A model generated the notes under the pieces. That model saw nothing but the letters and a program-made list of their open reading frames with translations. It was not told the origin of the DNA and ran no database searches. 64,000 nucleotides of DNA from NCBI RefSeq assembly GCF_017591425.1, contig NW_024466607.1, forward strand, positions 14,454,501 through 14,518,500. The letters are read 5' to 3'. This document shows, piece after piece, positions 46,117 through 57,751 of this stretch (positions within the stretch are counted from its first letter, which is position 1; the number at the start of each line of letters is the position of its first letter). Origin of the DNA: Ochotona curzoniae (lineage: Eukaryota; Chordata; Mammalia; Lagomorpha; Ochotonidae). The translations under genes and the position numbers were made by a program.

Positions 46117-46345
46117 ACGACTGGTGTTGTGGTATGCTATGTTAAGATACTGCCTGCAACACCAGAATCCCATATGGACTGCTGCACTTCCTACACAGCC
46201 TCCTGCAGCAGAAGATGGGTCTCTATCACCTAGCAGGAACCAAAGCAGAAATACTGGGCTCTGGCCTGGCCAGGTCCTGGCTATTGTAACCATCTGGTGA
46301 GTGAGTGAATGCGTGAGTGAGTGAGTGGATAGAAAATTTCTTTGA
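46117..46345 (+). repeat. CSINE, old, with (GTGA)n
   Basis: GGTGTTGTGGTATGCTATG, AGAATCCCATATGGAC and GGTCCTGGCTATTGTAACC, then an expanded GTGAGTGAGTGAATGCGTG run at about 46294-46327. Confidence 0.75.
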
Positions 46346-46399
46346 AAACTAAATAGGAGATCAAAGATGCTTGCTTCAGCCTATAATAAACCTAGATGC

Positions 46400-46490
46400 T
46401 GTGGCCTTTTAGAGAGTGAATTAGTGGATTAAAAAACTTTCCCTCCCTCCCTCACACCTTTTCTAATTTTCCTTTCAAATAAACAAAGGG
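46400..46490 (+). repeat. CSINE 3' fragment
   Basis: GAGAGTGAATTAGTGGATTA to TTTCAAATAAACAAAG. Confidence 0.65.
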
Positions 46491-46515
46491 CTATTACATT
46501 TAAAAGAAAGATTAA

Positions 46516-46664
46516 GGGCCCAGTACAGAAGTCTCATGGATAAAGTCCTCGTCTTGATAGTGCTGGGATCCCACTTGGCCGCATGTTTGTGTCCCAGAGG
46601 CCCTAATTCCCATCCACCTCCTTGCTTGTGGCCTGGGAAAGCAGTAGAGAATGGCCCAAAGCAG
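46516..46664 (+). repeat. CSINE 5' half, left arm of an inverted pair
   Basis: Plus-strand head GGGCCCAGTACAGAAG through AGAATGGCCCAAAG, then an abrupt switch to the complement of another copy. Confidence 0.88.
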
Positions 46665-46772
46665 GGGAGCTGGATGGGAAGGGGGGCCACCGGGACATGA
46701 ACCAGCACCCCTAAGGGATCCCGGTGCGTGCAAGATGAGGATTTTGGCTGCTAGGCTACCATGCTGGGTCCA
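46665..46772 (-). repeat. CSINE 5' half, right arm of an inverted pair
   Basis: CAGGGGAGCTGGATGGGAAG through CCATGCTGGGTCC. Both 5' halves face outward and both 3' halves, with tails, are absent at the junction. Confidence 0.88.
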
Positions 46773-46784
46773 ACGTAAATATTT

Positions 46785-47415
46785 CAAACCAAACAGATGG
46801 CTATTTTCTTTAATGATGAGAAACAAGTATTGGCAAGGATATATAGAAATCAGAAACATCATATAGTACTGATGTGAATGTAAAATAGTTCTGTAATTAT
46901 GTAAAGAATCGGCAGTTTCACAAAAATTTTAACACAGGATTAATGCATGAATCAGGTATTTCCTAAGTGCATACCCAAGAGAATTGGAAAAGCTCTAGTC
47001 ACTACAAATATTCGTAGCATCATCTGTGACAACAGGATAAAAGTGGGAAGGACACATCAGCCATGAACCAATGAATAACCAGAAAGAATGTAATACAATT
47101 ATTCTGCACAGAATAAGGTTATAAGGTTGAGGACCATTGAAAACATGCTAAGTGAAAGAAGCCAGAAACAAAGGTCAGATATGGCATGATTTCATGTATA
47201 TGAAATGTTCAGAGCGGTATAGAAAGCAACACCTTTCCACAACCAAGACAAAGAAATGGGAAGAGAGACTACACACAACAGTTTGAAGATTTCCTTGGGG
47301 TAATGACATTCTGGTGACAGATACACAATATGTGAATATCCTAGAGGTTACTGGATTATATAACTTGAAGTGGTAAAACACTTGGAATTTATATCCAAAG
47401 AATTTTACCTCAAAC
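46785..47415 (+). mobile_element. Ancient L1 (L1M-type) 3' end
   Basis: AAGTATTGGCAAGGATATAT, GCATACCCAAGAGAATTGGA, GCTAAGTGAAAGAAGCCAGA, TTTCATGTATATGAAATG and GGTAATGACATTCTGGTGAC follow the end of ORF2 and the 3' UTR of old mammalian L1s in order, with heavy divergence. It predates the lagomorph SINEs. Confidence 0.8.
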
Positions 47416-47649
47416 ACACATTCACACACAAAGAGCAATGGTCAAAGCCATTCAGCAACATGTAAATTAAGCTAATCTCCAGTAAAAACCAACATCTAAA
47501 ACTGACCAATAGACATGGGGTAGTTTTTCTAGTCCTAGACACCATGAAGGAAATGAAGGGAAAAAACTCATACACTGAACTTAAAAGACAAATTAATTTT
47601 CATCATTTTATGCAGATAGGCAACGATGCATGTTTGCCCTGTGACTCAC

Positions 47650-47811
47650 CCAGCTTCTCGGGTTCTTCAGGCCCCGTGCCCGCAATACAGCTGCTCTCCA
47701 GGCCATAGGTGGGATCTACCTTCCCAGAGACACGGGCTGCCTCCTGTACTTTTTTGACATGAGCTTCAACCAATTCCAGTGGTACCTCTTCCCGAACGCG
47801 AGAAAACTCCT
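47650..47811 (-). CDS. SMARCC1: SMARCC1 exon 21, linker after SANT
   Basis: A 162-bp exon (frame-neutral), acceptor TTGAATCAG, donor CTGG|GTGAGT. It reads (E)[53 protein letters not shown] plus one base of a Glu codon. Compared with human from memory, ARVSGK replaces ARASGK and GPEEPEKL replaces GPDEPEKL. SMARCC2 has EEFSKMKEEVPTALVEAHV here, so the paralogue is excluded. The helical [11 protein letters not shown] stretch links the SANT region to the acidic linker. Confidence 0.97.
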
Positions 47812-48693
<882 letters not shown>

Positions 48694-48989
48694 CTAAAAC
48701 AGAAAAAAAAGCAAACATGGAGCTTTACAATCAGGGAACAATGAAATAATATGTAGCAACTTTAGAAGCCTGTGACTGTTCTTTAGCAGTTTTTTTTATT
48801 TTTCAATAACACCAATTTCTACTAAAACTGACATGATTATAAAGAATGTTATGGAAGCTACAAAAAAGGTGACAGACATAAACAATTGAGCTACTTATAT
48901 AATAAAAGAGCAACAGAAAAATATTATATTTCTATATATAACAGCAATGGGAAATTTTAATATTTAAAACAGCCAAGAAAATTAAGAAA

Positions 48990-49313
48990 TATAGGTGCTA
49001 GGGTGAAGGCTCAACTTGCTACTCTTGCGCCTATAAATGCTGGGATCCTGTATAGGCACCAGTTCCTATCTTGGTTTCTCTACTTCCCACCCAAGCACCC
49101 TGCTTGTGGTCTGGAAAGCAAACAAGGATGATCCAAAGCCTTGGGATCCTGCACCTGCACGGGAGACCCGGCAGAAGTTCCTGGCTCCTGGCTTCAGAGT
49201 GGCTCACATCTGGCCACTGTGACAGCTTGAGGAATGAACAAGTAGATGAAAAATCTTTGTCTCTGACCTTCCTTCTCTCTGTAAATCTGCCTTTCAAATA
49301 AAAATAAATATTT
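48990..49313 (+). repeat. CSINE
   Basis: ATGCTGGGATCCTGTATAGG, CAAAGCCTTGGGATCC, GGAATGAACAAGTAGATG and an AAATAAAAATAAATA tail. Confidence 0.88.
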
Positions 49314-49349
49314 ATAAGTGTATAAAAAGAAATATATATAACAAAATAT

Positions 49350-49616
49350 TTCAGATGCCAGCATTCTATATCAGAGTGCAATTCATATCTCTGCCATTCT
49401 GCTTCCAAATCGACCAGCTGCCAATGACCTGGACAAGGCAAAATATAGCCCAAGGACCAGGCAACAGCCACCCACACAAGAAACCTGGATGAAATTCTTG
49501 GCTTCTGGTGTCAGCCTGGCCCAGCTCTGGCTTTTTGGGGCCATTTTAATGAAGCAGAAGATGGATGATCTTAACTACGTTACTAAGCCATTCAAATAAA
49601 GACAAATCTTTAAAAA
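49350..49616 (+). repeat. CSINE, old
   Basis: ATGCCAGCATTCTATATCAG, AATTCATATCTCTGCC, CTTCTGGTGTCAGCCTGG and AATAAAGACAAATC. Confidence 0.75.
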
Positions 49617-50521
49617 CCAGTCAATATGCTGGGAAAATAGAACACAGTGCAACAACAGAAAGAACTAAACAATCAGAAGATATGGGGTGTTCATTTATTC
49701 ACACTACCAACACTAGACATCAATTCTTTTCAGGTTGAACTACATACACACCACAATCTGTTTCAAATTCCAAACGGGCTTTTTAGAAAAATCAATATAG
49801 ATTCCGAAATTTAAAAACTATACAAATTGATAGGATAAGAATATATTAGTTTTCCAGCGAAAATTTTTAAGCACTCCAACAAAAAAAGAGAAAAAGTTGT
49901 CTGCAAGGGGAAGAAGGGCAGAATTCTAGAAAGACAAGCAAAATTAAGTGGTACAAAGAAAGTCACAGAATTAATTGGTACCAAAAACAAACAAACAAAA
50001 AACCAAAACACATATATTTAATGGATTACTACAGTGACCAATCTCAAAACTGGGGTAAGGCTACCTTCTGAAGCACAATGATAACATGAGACATTTCCTA
50101 TTGACAAAACAGGGATGTTAACAGAGGCCATTGGATAATCATCCAATTTCCTACCATTCACATAGGAGCTCTGACCTCTCCCCACAAAAAATTCTGACTC
50201 AAATGCTACCAGTAACAGGCTTGAAAACCTTTGCACCAGATCCTAACTTACAGATCCACTCTGAGAGATGAGCTCCCTAGAAAAATCAATTCTGACCATG
50301 TTTACTTACCCAGACACTTTGAATTATGAGTTCCAAAAGCTGTTAAAAAACCCTTTCATTGTCACTGAGGTAGCAGAGAACTTCTCAAAACACTATCCAG
50401 AAATAGGTTTCGCTCATTTAATATACAAGGAAAGGAAGACAATCCTGAGTCTCCTCTGGGTATTTGGTGAGGTGACCTCAAGTACTTCTAGAAGGAGATT
50501 TCTTAAAAAGAACACTCATAA

Positions 50522-50691
50522 GCTGAGCATGGTAGTCTAGTGGCTAAAGTCCCACAAGGGGGTTGGTTCTAGTCCCAGCGGCCCTACTTCCCACCTAGCT
50601 CATTGCCTGTAGCCTGGGAAAGCAGCTGAGGATGGCCCAAAGCCTTGGGACCCTGTACCCACATGGGAGACACACAGGAGGCTCCTGGGGC
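50522..50691 (+). repeat. CSINE, 3'-truncated
   Basis: GAGCATGGTAGTCTAGTGGC head to GGAGGCTCCTGGGGC; the 3' third and tail are missing. Confidence 0.88.
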
Positions 50692-50784
50692 TATCTGAAC
50701 TTTCTTAATAGGACAGGAACTTATTTTACATACTCAATTAAAACCCTCTGGCAATAAACGTGCTACTTAAAAATGTTTATATTC

Positions 50785-51092
50785 TTGGGCCCAGAAGGAT
50801 ACTCTAGTGGCTATAGTACTGGCCTTGGATGCACTGGGATTCCATGTGAGTGCTGATTTGTGTCACTGGTTTCAATTCCCTTCCGGCTTCCTGCTGGGCA
50901 CTTGGGAAGGCAGTGCAAGAGGCCCACGGACTTGGGATCCTGAACCCACACGGGAGACCTGGAGGAACATTCTGGCTCTGGACTGGCTCAGGTCCCACTG
51001 CAGCAGCCACTTGGGGAGTGAACCAGTTAATTGAGCATCTATCTCTCTGCCTATCCTTCTCTCTGTAAATTTGACTTCCCAACCCAAAAAAT
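50785..51092 (+). repeat. CSINE
   Basis: Head GGGCCCAGAAGGATACTC, GATGCACTGGGATTCC, CACTTGGGGAGTGAACCAG and CTGTAAATTTGACTTCCC. Confidence 0.9.
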
Positions 51093-51204
51093 GAAACTAA
51101 CATATAACATTTTCCCCAACATGAAAAAAGCTGTGAGAGCAACCCTTTGAGAAACAAACTCCATGCCATGCAACAGTAAAGCCTAATGCTAATAGCAAAA
51201 ATGT

Positions 51205-51809
51205 AAGGCAGAGAGAAAAGATCTTCTAACTGGTGCTTCACTCCATAAGTGGCTGCAACCTCTGGAGCTTATCTGATCCAAAGCCAGGAGCCTGGGTTTC
51301 CTACTGGGGAACAGGGTCCCAAAGCTTTGGCTTGTCCTCGATTGCTTTCCCAGGCCAAAAGAAAGGAGCTGGAGGGCCCGGCGCAGTGGCGCAAGTGGTT
51401 AAAGGTCCTCGCCTTGCACGCCCGGGATCCCATATGGGCGCCGGTTCTAATCCCGGCAGCCCCGCTTCCCTTCCAGCTCCCTGCCTGTGGCCTGGGAAAG
51501 CCCAAAGCTTTGGGACCCTGCACCCGTGTGGGAGACCCAGAAGAGGCTCCTGGCTTCGGATCGGCATAGTATCGGCCCGTTGCGCTCACTTGGGGAGTGA
51601 ATCATCGGACGAAGATCTTCCTCTCTGTCTCTCCTCTCTGTATATCTGCCTTTCCAATAAAAAAATAATAAAAATAAATCTTAAAAAAAAAAAAAAAAAG
51701 AAAGGAGCTGGAACGAAGTGGATCAGCCAGGAAATGAACCAATATCTCTATGAGATCCCAGCACATGCAAGGCAAGGATTTTAGCTACTAGGCAACTACA
51801 CCATGTCCC
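51205..51809 (-). repeat. Old CSINE interrupted by a young CSINE
   Basis: The minus-strand host runs 51205-51373 and resumes at 51713 with ACGAAGTGGATCAGCCAGG, ending at CACCATGTCCC. The insert lies at 51374-51699 with duplicated host bases on both sides. Confidence 0.9.
51374..51699 (+). repeat. CSINE, young subfamily, nested, with target-site duplication
   Basis: GGGCCCGGCGCAGTGGCGC, AAGTGGTTAAAGGTCCTCGC, intact B box and pure A tail. GAAAGGAGCTGGA occurs at 51361-51373 and 51700-51712. A short internal deletion removes CAGTCGAGGACGG. Confidence 0.97.
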
Positions 51810-51810
51810 A

Positions 51811-52097
51811 AGATTTATTTTCATGAGAAGGGCAGATACACAGAGAGGAGAGACAGAAATGTTTCAGCCAACTAGTTCACCCCCAGAGCTGAGCCAATCT
51901 GAAGCCAGCCAGGAGCTTGCTCTGGGTTTCTCATGCAGATGCCGGGTCCCAAGGTTTTAGGCTGTCCTCGACTGCTTTCCCAGGCCACAAGCAGGGAGCT
52001 GCATGGGAAGTGAAGCATCTGGGACATGAACTGAGACCCAAATGGATCCCAATGCGTACAAAGCAAGGATTTAGCCACAAGGTATCACACCAGGCCC
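51811..52097 (-). repeat. CSINE, minus strand
   Basis: AAGATTTATTTTCATGAGAA, GAGAGGAGAGACAG, CCAGCCAGGAGCTTGC and ATCACACCAGGCCC. Confidence 0.9.
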
Positions 52098-52479
52098 TTC
52101 TTTCTTAAATTCACTACTGCTTCTGATGACAGCATGAAATAAATTTCACATAAAATACTTTCAGTCTCCTGACTGAAATGCTTACATTGTTCTTTAATGA
52201 CATCACGGAATTAATGTTAAATGCAATCAAAACTGTCTACTTCTTCCATCACTCCTTACATTTCAGGAATATAAGATCCCATGACACCTGGATGTCATGC
52301 TAGTCTAGTTTATGCTGTTCCAGAATCACAAGGTATTGGAATCAGCAGAGGTATACACTCTCAGAAAGTGGCCCACATATCTTACCCACCCAACCCATCT
52401 GTACAGGAAGTCCTCTATGCATTTCTTATGCTGCAGAGTCTTATGAAGATAGGAACACTGTATTTGTTCTTTGTTTTGC

Positions 52480-52610
52480 ATCTGTGTCTGTCATTCAACA
52501 GATTATCAACTCCATAACGGCAGGGACAGTGTCCTCTTCTTTAATCTGAATGTCTCTTACAGTACCTTAAAAGCAAGACCTAGTTGATTTATTGAATGCT
52601 AATTACAGGA
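52480..52610 (+). repeat. L2/MIR-type tail
   Basis: ATCAACTCCATAACGGCAGG, GACAGTGTCCTCTTC and TTTATTGAATGC match the usual 3' tail of L2 elements. Confidence 0.5.
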
Positions 52611-52683
52611 AACAGTACTACTAAACTGGGAAAGTAATTTCAAGGCTCTCAAACTAAAAAGTCATTCTATTTGCTTTAAATTA

Positions 52684-52985
52684 ATTGCATTGCATTATGT
52701 GACACAGTGTTATGGGCACTGGGATTCCCCCCAACCCCTCCCCGAACCCTCTTCTCATGGTGGATTTCTCCACCTTGCTGTGTTGCCACAGTTCAAATTC
52801 AGTTGAGGTTCTTTCATTGGAAGAATTACCAAGCATAACGTCCAGTGTCTCAATATCCTAGTGGGTTCAACAATTTGTTGGTGAGACCATCTCTGGTCCC
52901 AAGGTAAAGCCAGCAAATTACCATCCCAATCAATTAAAAGCCCGAACATAACATCAACAGCCATTTACAAACTTATGGCATTAAC
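52684..52985 (-). mobile_element. L1-family 3' end, minus strand
   Basis: Complement of the same family as 35590-36570: TTGCATTGCATTATGTGACA at the tail end, then blocks matching GAACTGTGGCAAC and GGGACCAGAGATGGTC in sense. It lacks a long A tail and is 5'-truncated. Confidence 0.65.
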
Positions 52986-53280
52986 TGACATGGAATTGAT
53001 TAATAGTATGTTGATAGGAAAATGCGGTTTCTTTACTACATCCTGTGAAAGTCATTCTATTTTAAAAATGACTTTTCCTGAAGATAGACTTATGTTTTTT
53101 AAACAGAATTGTCTGCAAGTGGTTCTAGGAAAACATGTATAACTGTTTAATTTTCCTTTCCCATAAACAATTTGAAATAACCTGGTACAAGACTTAAGTC
53201 ACATAAAGTGTAGCTCGAAAGTAAATAGGAAAACTTCCTGGACTGCTGTTCAAGTGCATTCACACAAGAAATAGCTTGCT

Positions 53281-53447
53281 CCCTGCACCTACATGGGAGA
53301 TCCAGAAGAGCTCCTGGCTTCGGATTGGCTCAGTTTCAGCCATGACAGCCATTTGGGGAGTGAACCATCAGACAGAAGATCTTCCTCTCTCTCTGTCTCT
53401 CCTCCTCTCTGTATATCCGCCTTTCCAATAAAAATAAATCTTAAAAA
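53281..53447 (+). repeat. CSINE, 5'-truncated, with target-site duplication
   Basis: Begins in mid-element at CCCTGCACCTACATGGG and ends in AATAAAAATAAATCTT plus A tail. AAATAGCTTGCT occurs at 53269-53280 and 53448-53459, so the truncation happened during insertion. Confidence 0.95.
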
Positions 53448-53869
53448 AAATAGCTTGCTGCTCTTTAGTGTGCATCACTTAGTGTTACTATCTCAATAAA
53501 TCAGCTCATTAACAAGAAAGAAATTCTTCTAACACAAACATTAATAACACGGATTTTATCTTAAAATATAGCATTTTATACCCATCAATATCTAAGGTGA
53601 AAAAGTACACTGCTCAAAAAAGGAAAGAAAGCATATAGAATAAAATCAAGTTCACAAAGGAAATTCAGTAACTGTGCAGATTCAGGTCTTGTCAATCTCA
53701 AGTTCAGGGGTTGTAATTTGGACATAGCATGAAAAGATCAGTGAACACATCTTTGTTGTTGTTAACCTCTTACATATTAGGAAATGCGGCCATCCCAAAT
53801 GCCTGCCACAGCCCAGGCTAGAGCCAAGAACAGTTTTCCATAGAAATCGTAGCGAATCAACGACTTGAC

Positions 53870-54310
53870 TCATCACCTTCTATATCACACAGCACACATT
53901 GACAGATTAGAACTGGATGAAAGTGGGATTCAAACCCAAGCATTCTTTTTAAGTTTTTTGTTTGTTTGTTTTTTGTTTTTTATTGGAAAGGTAGATATAT
54001 AGACAAGAGGAGAGAGAGAGAGGAAAGATCTTCCATCCGATGATTCACACCCCAAGTGACTGCAACGGCCGGTGCTGTGACAATTGAAGCCAGGAACTTC
54101 CTCCAGGTCTCCCACGTGAATGCAGGGTCCCAAGGCTCAGCGCTGTCCTCGACTGCTTTCCCAGGCCACAAGCAGGGAGCTGGATGGGAAATGCAGCAGC
54201 CGGGACATGAACCAGTGCCCATGTGGGATCCCAGCGTGTGCAAGACGAGGAGTTTAATCACTACGCTATTGCGCTGGGCCCAAACCCAAGCATTCTGATA
54301 CAGGACACAG
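53870..54310 (+). repeat. MIR fragment split by a CSINE
   Basis: ATATCACACAGCACACATTG and GGGATTCAAACCCAAGCATT resemble the MIR 3' half and continue after the SINE with CATTCTGATACAGGACAC. Confidence 0.6.
53947..54280 (-). repeat. CSINE, minus strand, with 16-bp target-site duplication
   Basis: From a TTTGTTTGTTTGTT-type tail to TTGCGCTGGGCC. CAAACCCAAGCATTCT flanks it at 53931-53946 and 54281-54296. Confidence 0.95.
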
Positions 54311-54367
54311 GTATTTGAAGAGCATTTATCACATCAGCCCACAGTAAATTTTGGAAAAGCAAACATA

Positions 54368-54475
54368 CAGGTATTGTGGCACAGTGGTTCAAGCCATGAC
54401 TTAAGAAACAGCTTTTTCAGAATCCTGGCTGCTCTGCCGCTGTCTTGAGAAAGTAGTGGATTATGGACAAATGTA
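54368..54475 (+). repeat. CSINE 5' fragment
   Basis: GGTATTGTGGCACAGTGGTT, AGAATCCTGGCTGCTCTG and GAGAAAGTAGTGG only. Confidence 0.65.
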
Positions 54476-54559
54476 CTGCCCCTCAAAATGATAGAAGAGA
54501 CATAAGAGCTATGCATTAATAAAACATCTTATCACATATAGTATTTTAAAAATTAGGGA

Positions 54560-54878
54560 GAGTTGCCCAGTGCAATAGCATTGTGGCCAAGCCTTCACCT
54601 AGCATGCACCACCAAGATCACAAGTGGGCAATGGTTAGTGTCCTTGCTGATCCATTTTCCATCCAGCTCCCAGCTTGTGGCCTGAGAGTACAGTGAAGGA
54701 CAGCCCAGGGCCTTGGGACTCTGCACCCATGTGCGACAGATACCCAGAGGAGGTTCCTGGCTCCTGACTGCAGATCCACTCACCTCCAGCCAAGTGGCCA
54801 CTTGGGGAATGAATAAGTGGACCAAAAAAAGCTTGCTCCGTGGATGTGGCTTCCTAATATAAATAAATCTTTAAAAAA
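54560..54878 (+). repeat. CSINE, older
   Basis: GCCCAGTGCAATAGCATTG head, ATCCAGCTCCCAGCTTGTGG, GGGCCTTGGGACTCTGC and AATATAAATAAATC. Confidence 0.88.
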
Positions 54879-54888
54879 GGGGGGTGGG

Positions 54889-55218
54889 GGGGAGCCGGTG
54901 TGGATGGCCTAGCGGCTAAAGTACTCACTGGGATCGCATATGCGTACTGGTTCTAATCCTGGAAGCTCCACCTCCCATACAGCTCCTTGGTTGTGGCCTC
55001 ATGAAAGCAGCTGAGGACGGCACAATGCCTTGGGACCCTGCACCCACATGGGAGACCCAGAGGAAGTTCCTGGATCCTGGCTTTGGATCATTGCAGCACC
55101 AGCTGTTGCGCTCACTTAGGGAGTGAATCATCTGACGGAAGAACTTCGTCTTTGTCTCTCCTCCTCTCTCTATATCTCTGACTTACCAATCAAAAAGAAA
55201 TAAATCTTTAAGAAAAAG
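54889..55218 (+). repeat. CSINE
   Basis: GGGGAGCCGGTGTGGATGG head after a G run, GGTTCTAATCCTGGAAG, CACTTAGGGAGTGAATCATC and AAATAAATCTTTAAG. Confidence 0.92.
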
Positions 55219-55227
55219 GGGGTGGGG

Positions 55228-55490
55228 TAGGAGAGGGAATATTTGGTGCAACAATTAAGGCACTTCTTGGGATGCCTAGATTCTATGCTGACAAGCACTA
55301 GATACATGTTCCAGATGACCACCCTGACCGGTAGGCAAGGATGCCTCAAGTAGTTGGGTTCCTGTCAATCCCAAGAAAGACAACTGACTGAGATCTAGGA
55401 TCCTGGATTCAACGGGAGCAGCCACACCTGTTAAGGGCATTTGTAAAATAAAACAATGTTTAGAATCTGTGTTTGAAATAAAAGAAAGTT
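55228..55490 (+). repeat. CSINE remnant, old
   Basis: TATTTGGTGCAACAATTAAG, GATTCTATGCTGACAAGC and AAGTAGTTGGGTTCCTG keep the order of an old SINE; its 3' half is strongly diverged. Confidence 0.6.
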
Positions 55491-55532
55491 GTTCTTATTT
55501 ATTTATTAAAGACATAAAAATAGATGGTCTCA

Positions 55533-55851
55533 GGTCCAGTACTGTGGTGCATTAATTTAACCTAACAGCATCCAATGCTGGCATCCCATATGGGCATGAG
55601 TTTGAGTCACGGCTGCCCCCACTTTGACCCAGCTCTCTGCTGATGCCTGGATGAGCAGCAGAGAAGGATCTAAGTAATGGGACCCCTGCTCCTGGGGGTG
55701 GGGAGCAAGAGGAAGGCCTGGATTGAGCCCTGGTTTGGGAATTCAGCCTGGTACAGCCAAGAGTTGCAGCCAAGCATGGAAGGAACCAACAGATGGAAGA
55801 TCTCTTGCTCCCTAACTCTACCTTTAAAATAAAAAAAAAAAAAAAAAAAAG
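55533..55851 (+). repeat. CSINE, older subfamily
   Basis: CCAGTACTGTGGTGCATTAA, ATGCTGGCATCCCATATGGG, GAGTTTGAGTCACGG and CTCTACCTTTAAAATAAAAA. Resembles the older subfamily with a CTGGCATCCC box. Confidence 0.85.
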
Positions 55852-56727
55852 GAAAAGAAAAAAATTTAACATGTTCTGAAGATCAGAAACATCTGCAATG
55901 ATGCCTACATGATATAGTTTTCTAAGAAGATATTAAGATGCCTTACTGGAAACAATGGACCTCAATGAGTATACTGGATTTATCCATCCATCTATCAAAG
56001 GAAAATTGAAATTTGTTCCTTGTTTTACAACAATTAAAAATTCTCCTCTCATATTAATTGTTCTAAATAAACATAGAAATGAAAGATGTTAATGGTTAAT
56101 AATGTTGTGAGGAAACCTCTTATTACTGTTTGTGTAAATACATGCAACACCTGTTGAATCAATTGTATGACTGAAGGAAATGGCAACTACTGCACAGATT
56201 CCACCTGCATGAGATAAAAGGCACTATTGTGAAGGAGTGCTATGGTTAAACACCAGGTCACAATTATTCTTATCCTATTCTGTTTACTATCCACAAATCT
56301 TAAATGGAAAAAAGAGCAAATTTTGAGCACCAAAGAGCAAGACAAAGATTCGTTGTTTTCAGTTACTACTGTATGACTAATCTCCCCCATTCAAAGCCCA
56401 ATTTTAAAAAACAGGAATACTAAAGCATGTTTTATTCCTTCACACACATTAACAACAATCACCCATGACAGATCTGGCTAAACAAAACAGTCATTAAATA
56501 AATACAAAATATGTCAGAAAAAGAAGCTGTCTCCGTATCATCGATATTGAATAGGTAAAAGAGAACAAGTTAACTTGGTGGCAAAAACTCTACACAAGTT
56601 ATTTTAAATTCTGATCATAAAGAAGACAGAGGAGAGAACATAAGAAGTTGAAAAGGATATAATAAAAAATTAAATATATAATAAAAAAGTAAAGGGAAAA
56701 ATTTAATATACTACCAAAACTTCTAAA

Positions 56728-56776
56728 ACACACACATGCACACACACTGTCTCTCTCTCTCTCTCTCACTCACTCA
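56728..56776. repeat. (CA)n/(CT)n simple repeat
   Basis: CACACACATGCACACACAC is followed by about ten CT units and CACTCACTC. Confidence 0.9.
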
Positions 56777-56809
56777 ACAATTATTTTAAAAACTTCAGAA
56801 TTTAAACTG

Positions 56810-57046
56810 GGGAGCTGCAGTTGTGGTGTGGAATAATTAACTACCTCAGTTCCAGCATCCAATATGCTTGGGAAAAGCAGGAGATAATGCATGGGCCAAG
56901 TGTTTGGGGGCGCTGCATCCATATGGCAGACCAGGATGAATTTCCTGGCTTCAAACTGATTCAATCCTGGCAGTTGTGCCCATCTGAGGAATGAACCATC
57001 AGAGAAGATCTTTCTCTCTGCACCTCTCTTTCTGTAATTATTTATA
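56810..57046 (+). repeat. CSINE, old
   Basis: GCTGCAGTTGTGGTGTGG, TTCCAGCATCCAATATGC, CATGGGCCAAGTGTTTGGG and GAATGAACCATCAGAG. Confidence 0.75.
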
Positions 57047-57642
57047 ATTAATTAATAACTAATTAGTTAATTTTTATTTAGGAAAAGAAACAAAAAAATA
57101 ATTTGAATAGGAGCAATACAGGAACCAAATCCCACCAGGCTCCCAGACTCTCCAGGTAGAGTCTGATGACCCAGCAAGCACCAGACTCTGAAGAAGCATA
57201 CAGATCCATAGAGCTGACTGTCCTAACGTAACATGGCCTATTTTATTATGTTGATATTTGCCATCAAAACTGGTATATATATTTATGTAGTAGATATATC
57301 TTAGTACTAACACAAGTAGTAACACCCAACCATTTCAGTAATCATTTCTTCAATGCTAGAATAACAAAAAAGCCATTTACTTAAATGTTCTTATAAAAGA
57401 ACTTTAAAAATTATAAATTTATAGTCCAAAAGCAAAGTACAGATGTTTCTAATATCTGATGCTATGAAGTGCAAGACACATGAAAGAACAAGATATCAAA
57501 TACTGAATCTCAATGACTTACTAAAGGAAAAGCACTTGTACCAATGTTAAAGTTGTAAACTCAACTATAGACATTTCAAAGTGAATACTTCAGATACATA
57601 TTCCAAGCATGGATGAAGTAGTTTCACTATTTATCCACTTAC

Positions 57643-57702
57643 CTCCAGGAGTAGCAGAGTCTCCTGTTCTGTCCATTCTCTTCCAGCACTAGCACCTTTA
57701 CT
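57643..57702 (-). CDS. SMARCC1: SMARCC1 exon 19, start of SANT domain
   Basis: A 60-bp exon (20 codons, frame-neutral), acceptor TTTCTTTAG, donor GAG|GTAAGT. It reads SKGASAGREWTEQETLLLLE. The WTEQE motif is the first helix of the SANT/Myb-like fold completed by exon 20. No difference from the remembered human protein. A 8.9-kb intron follows it, so it would be easy to miss without the protein match. Confidence 0.97.
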
Positions 57703-57751
57703 CTAAAGAAACAAAATCATTATTAATCATTTCATCACTAAAAGACAGTAT

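Larger units (their letters stand above)
34391..47649. other. SMARCC1 intron 21
   Basis: The largest intron here, 13,259 bp. Besides many SINEs it holds L1-type 3' ends (35590-36570, 37850-39165), an ancient L1 (46785-47415), an L2 3' end (42430-42890), a (CA)n tract (41277-41326) and two homologous segments (43324-43794 and 44921-45050). Stretches 39166-39429, 40753-41089, 41327-41924, 45051-46116 and 47416-47649 hold nothing identified. Confidence 0.8.
48694..57642. other. SMARCC1 intron 19
   Basis: An 8,949-bp intron with a dense run of SINEs between 48990 and 57046 and an L1-family 3' end at 52684-52985. An L2-like tail lies near 52480-52610, a MIR fragment near 53870-54310 and a CA/CT tract at 56728-56776. 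Stretches 49617-50521, 52098-52479, 52986-53268, 53460-53869, 55852-56727 and 57047-57642 hold nothing identified. Confidence 0.8.
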
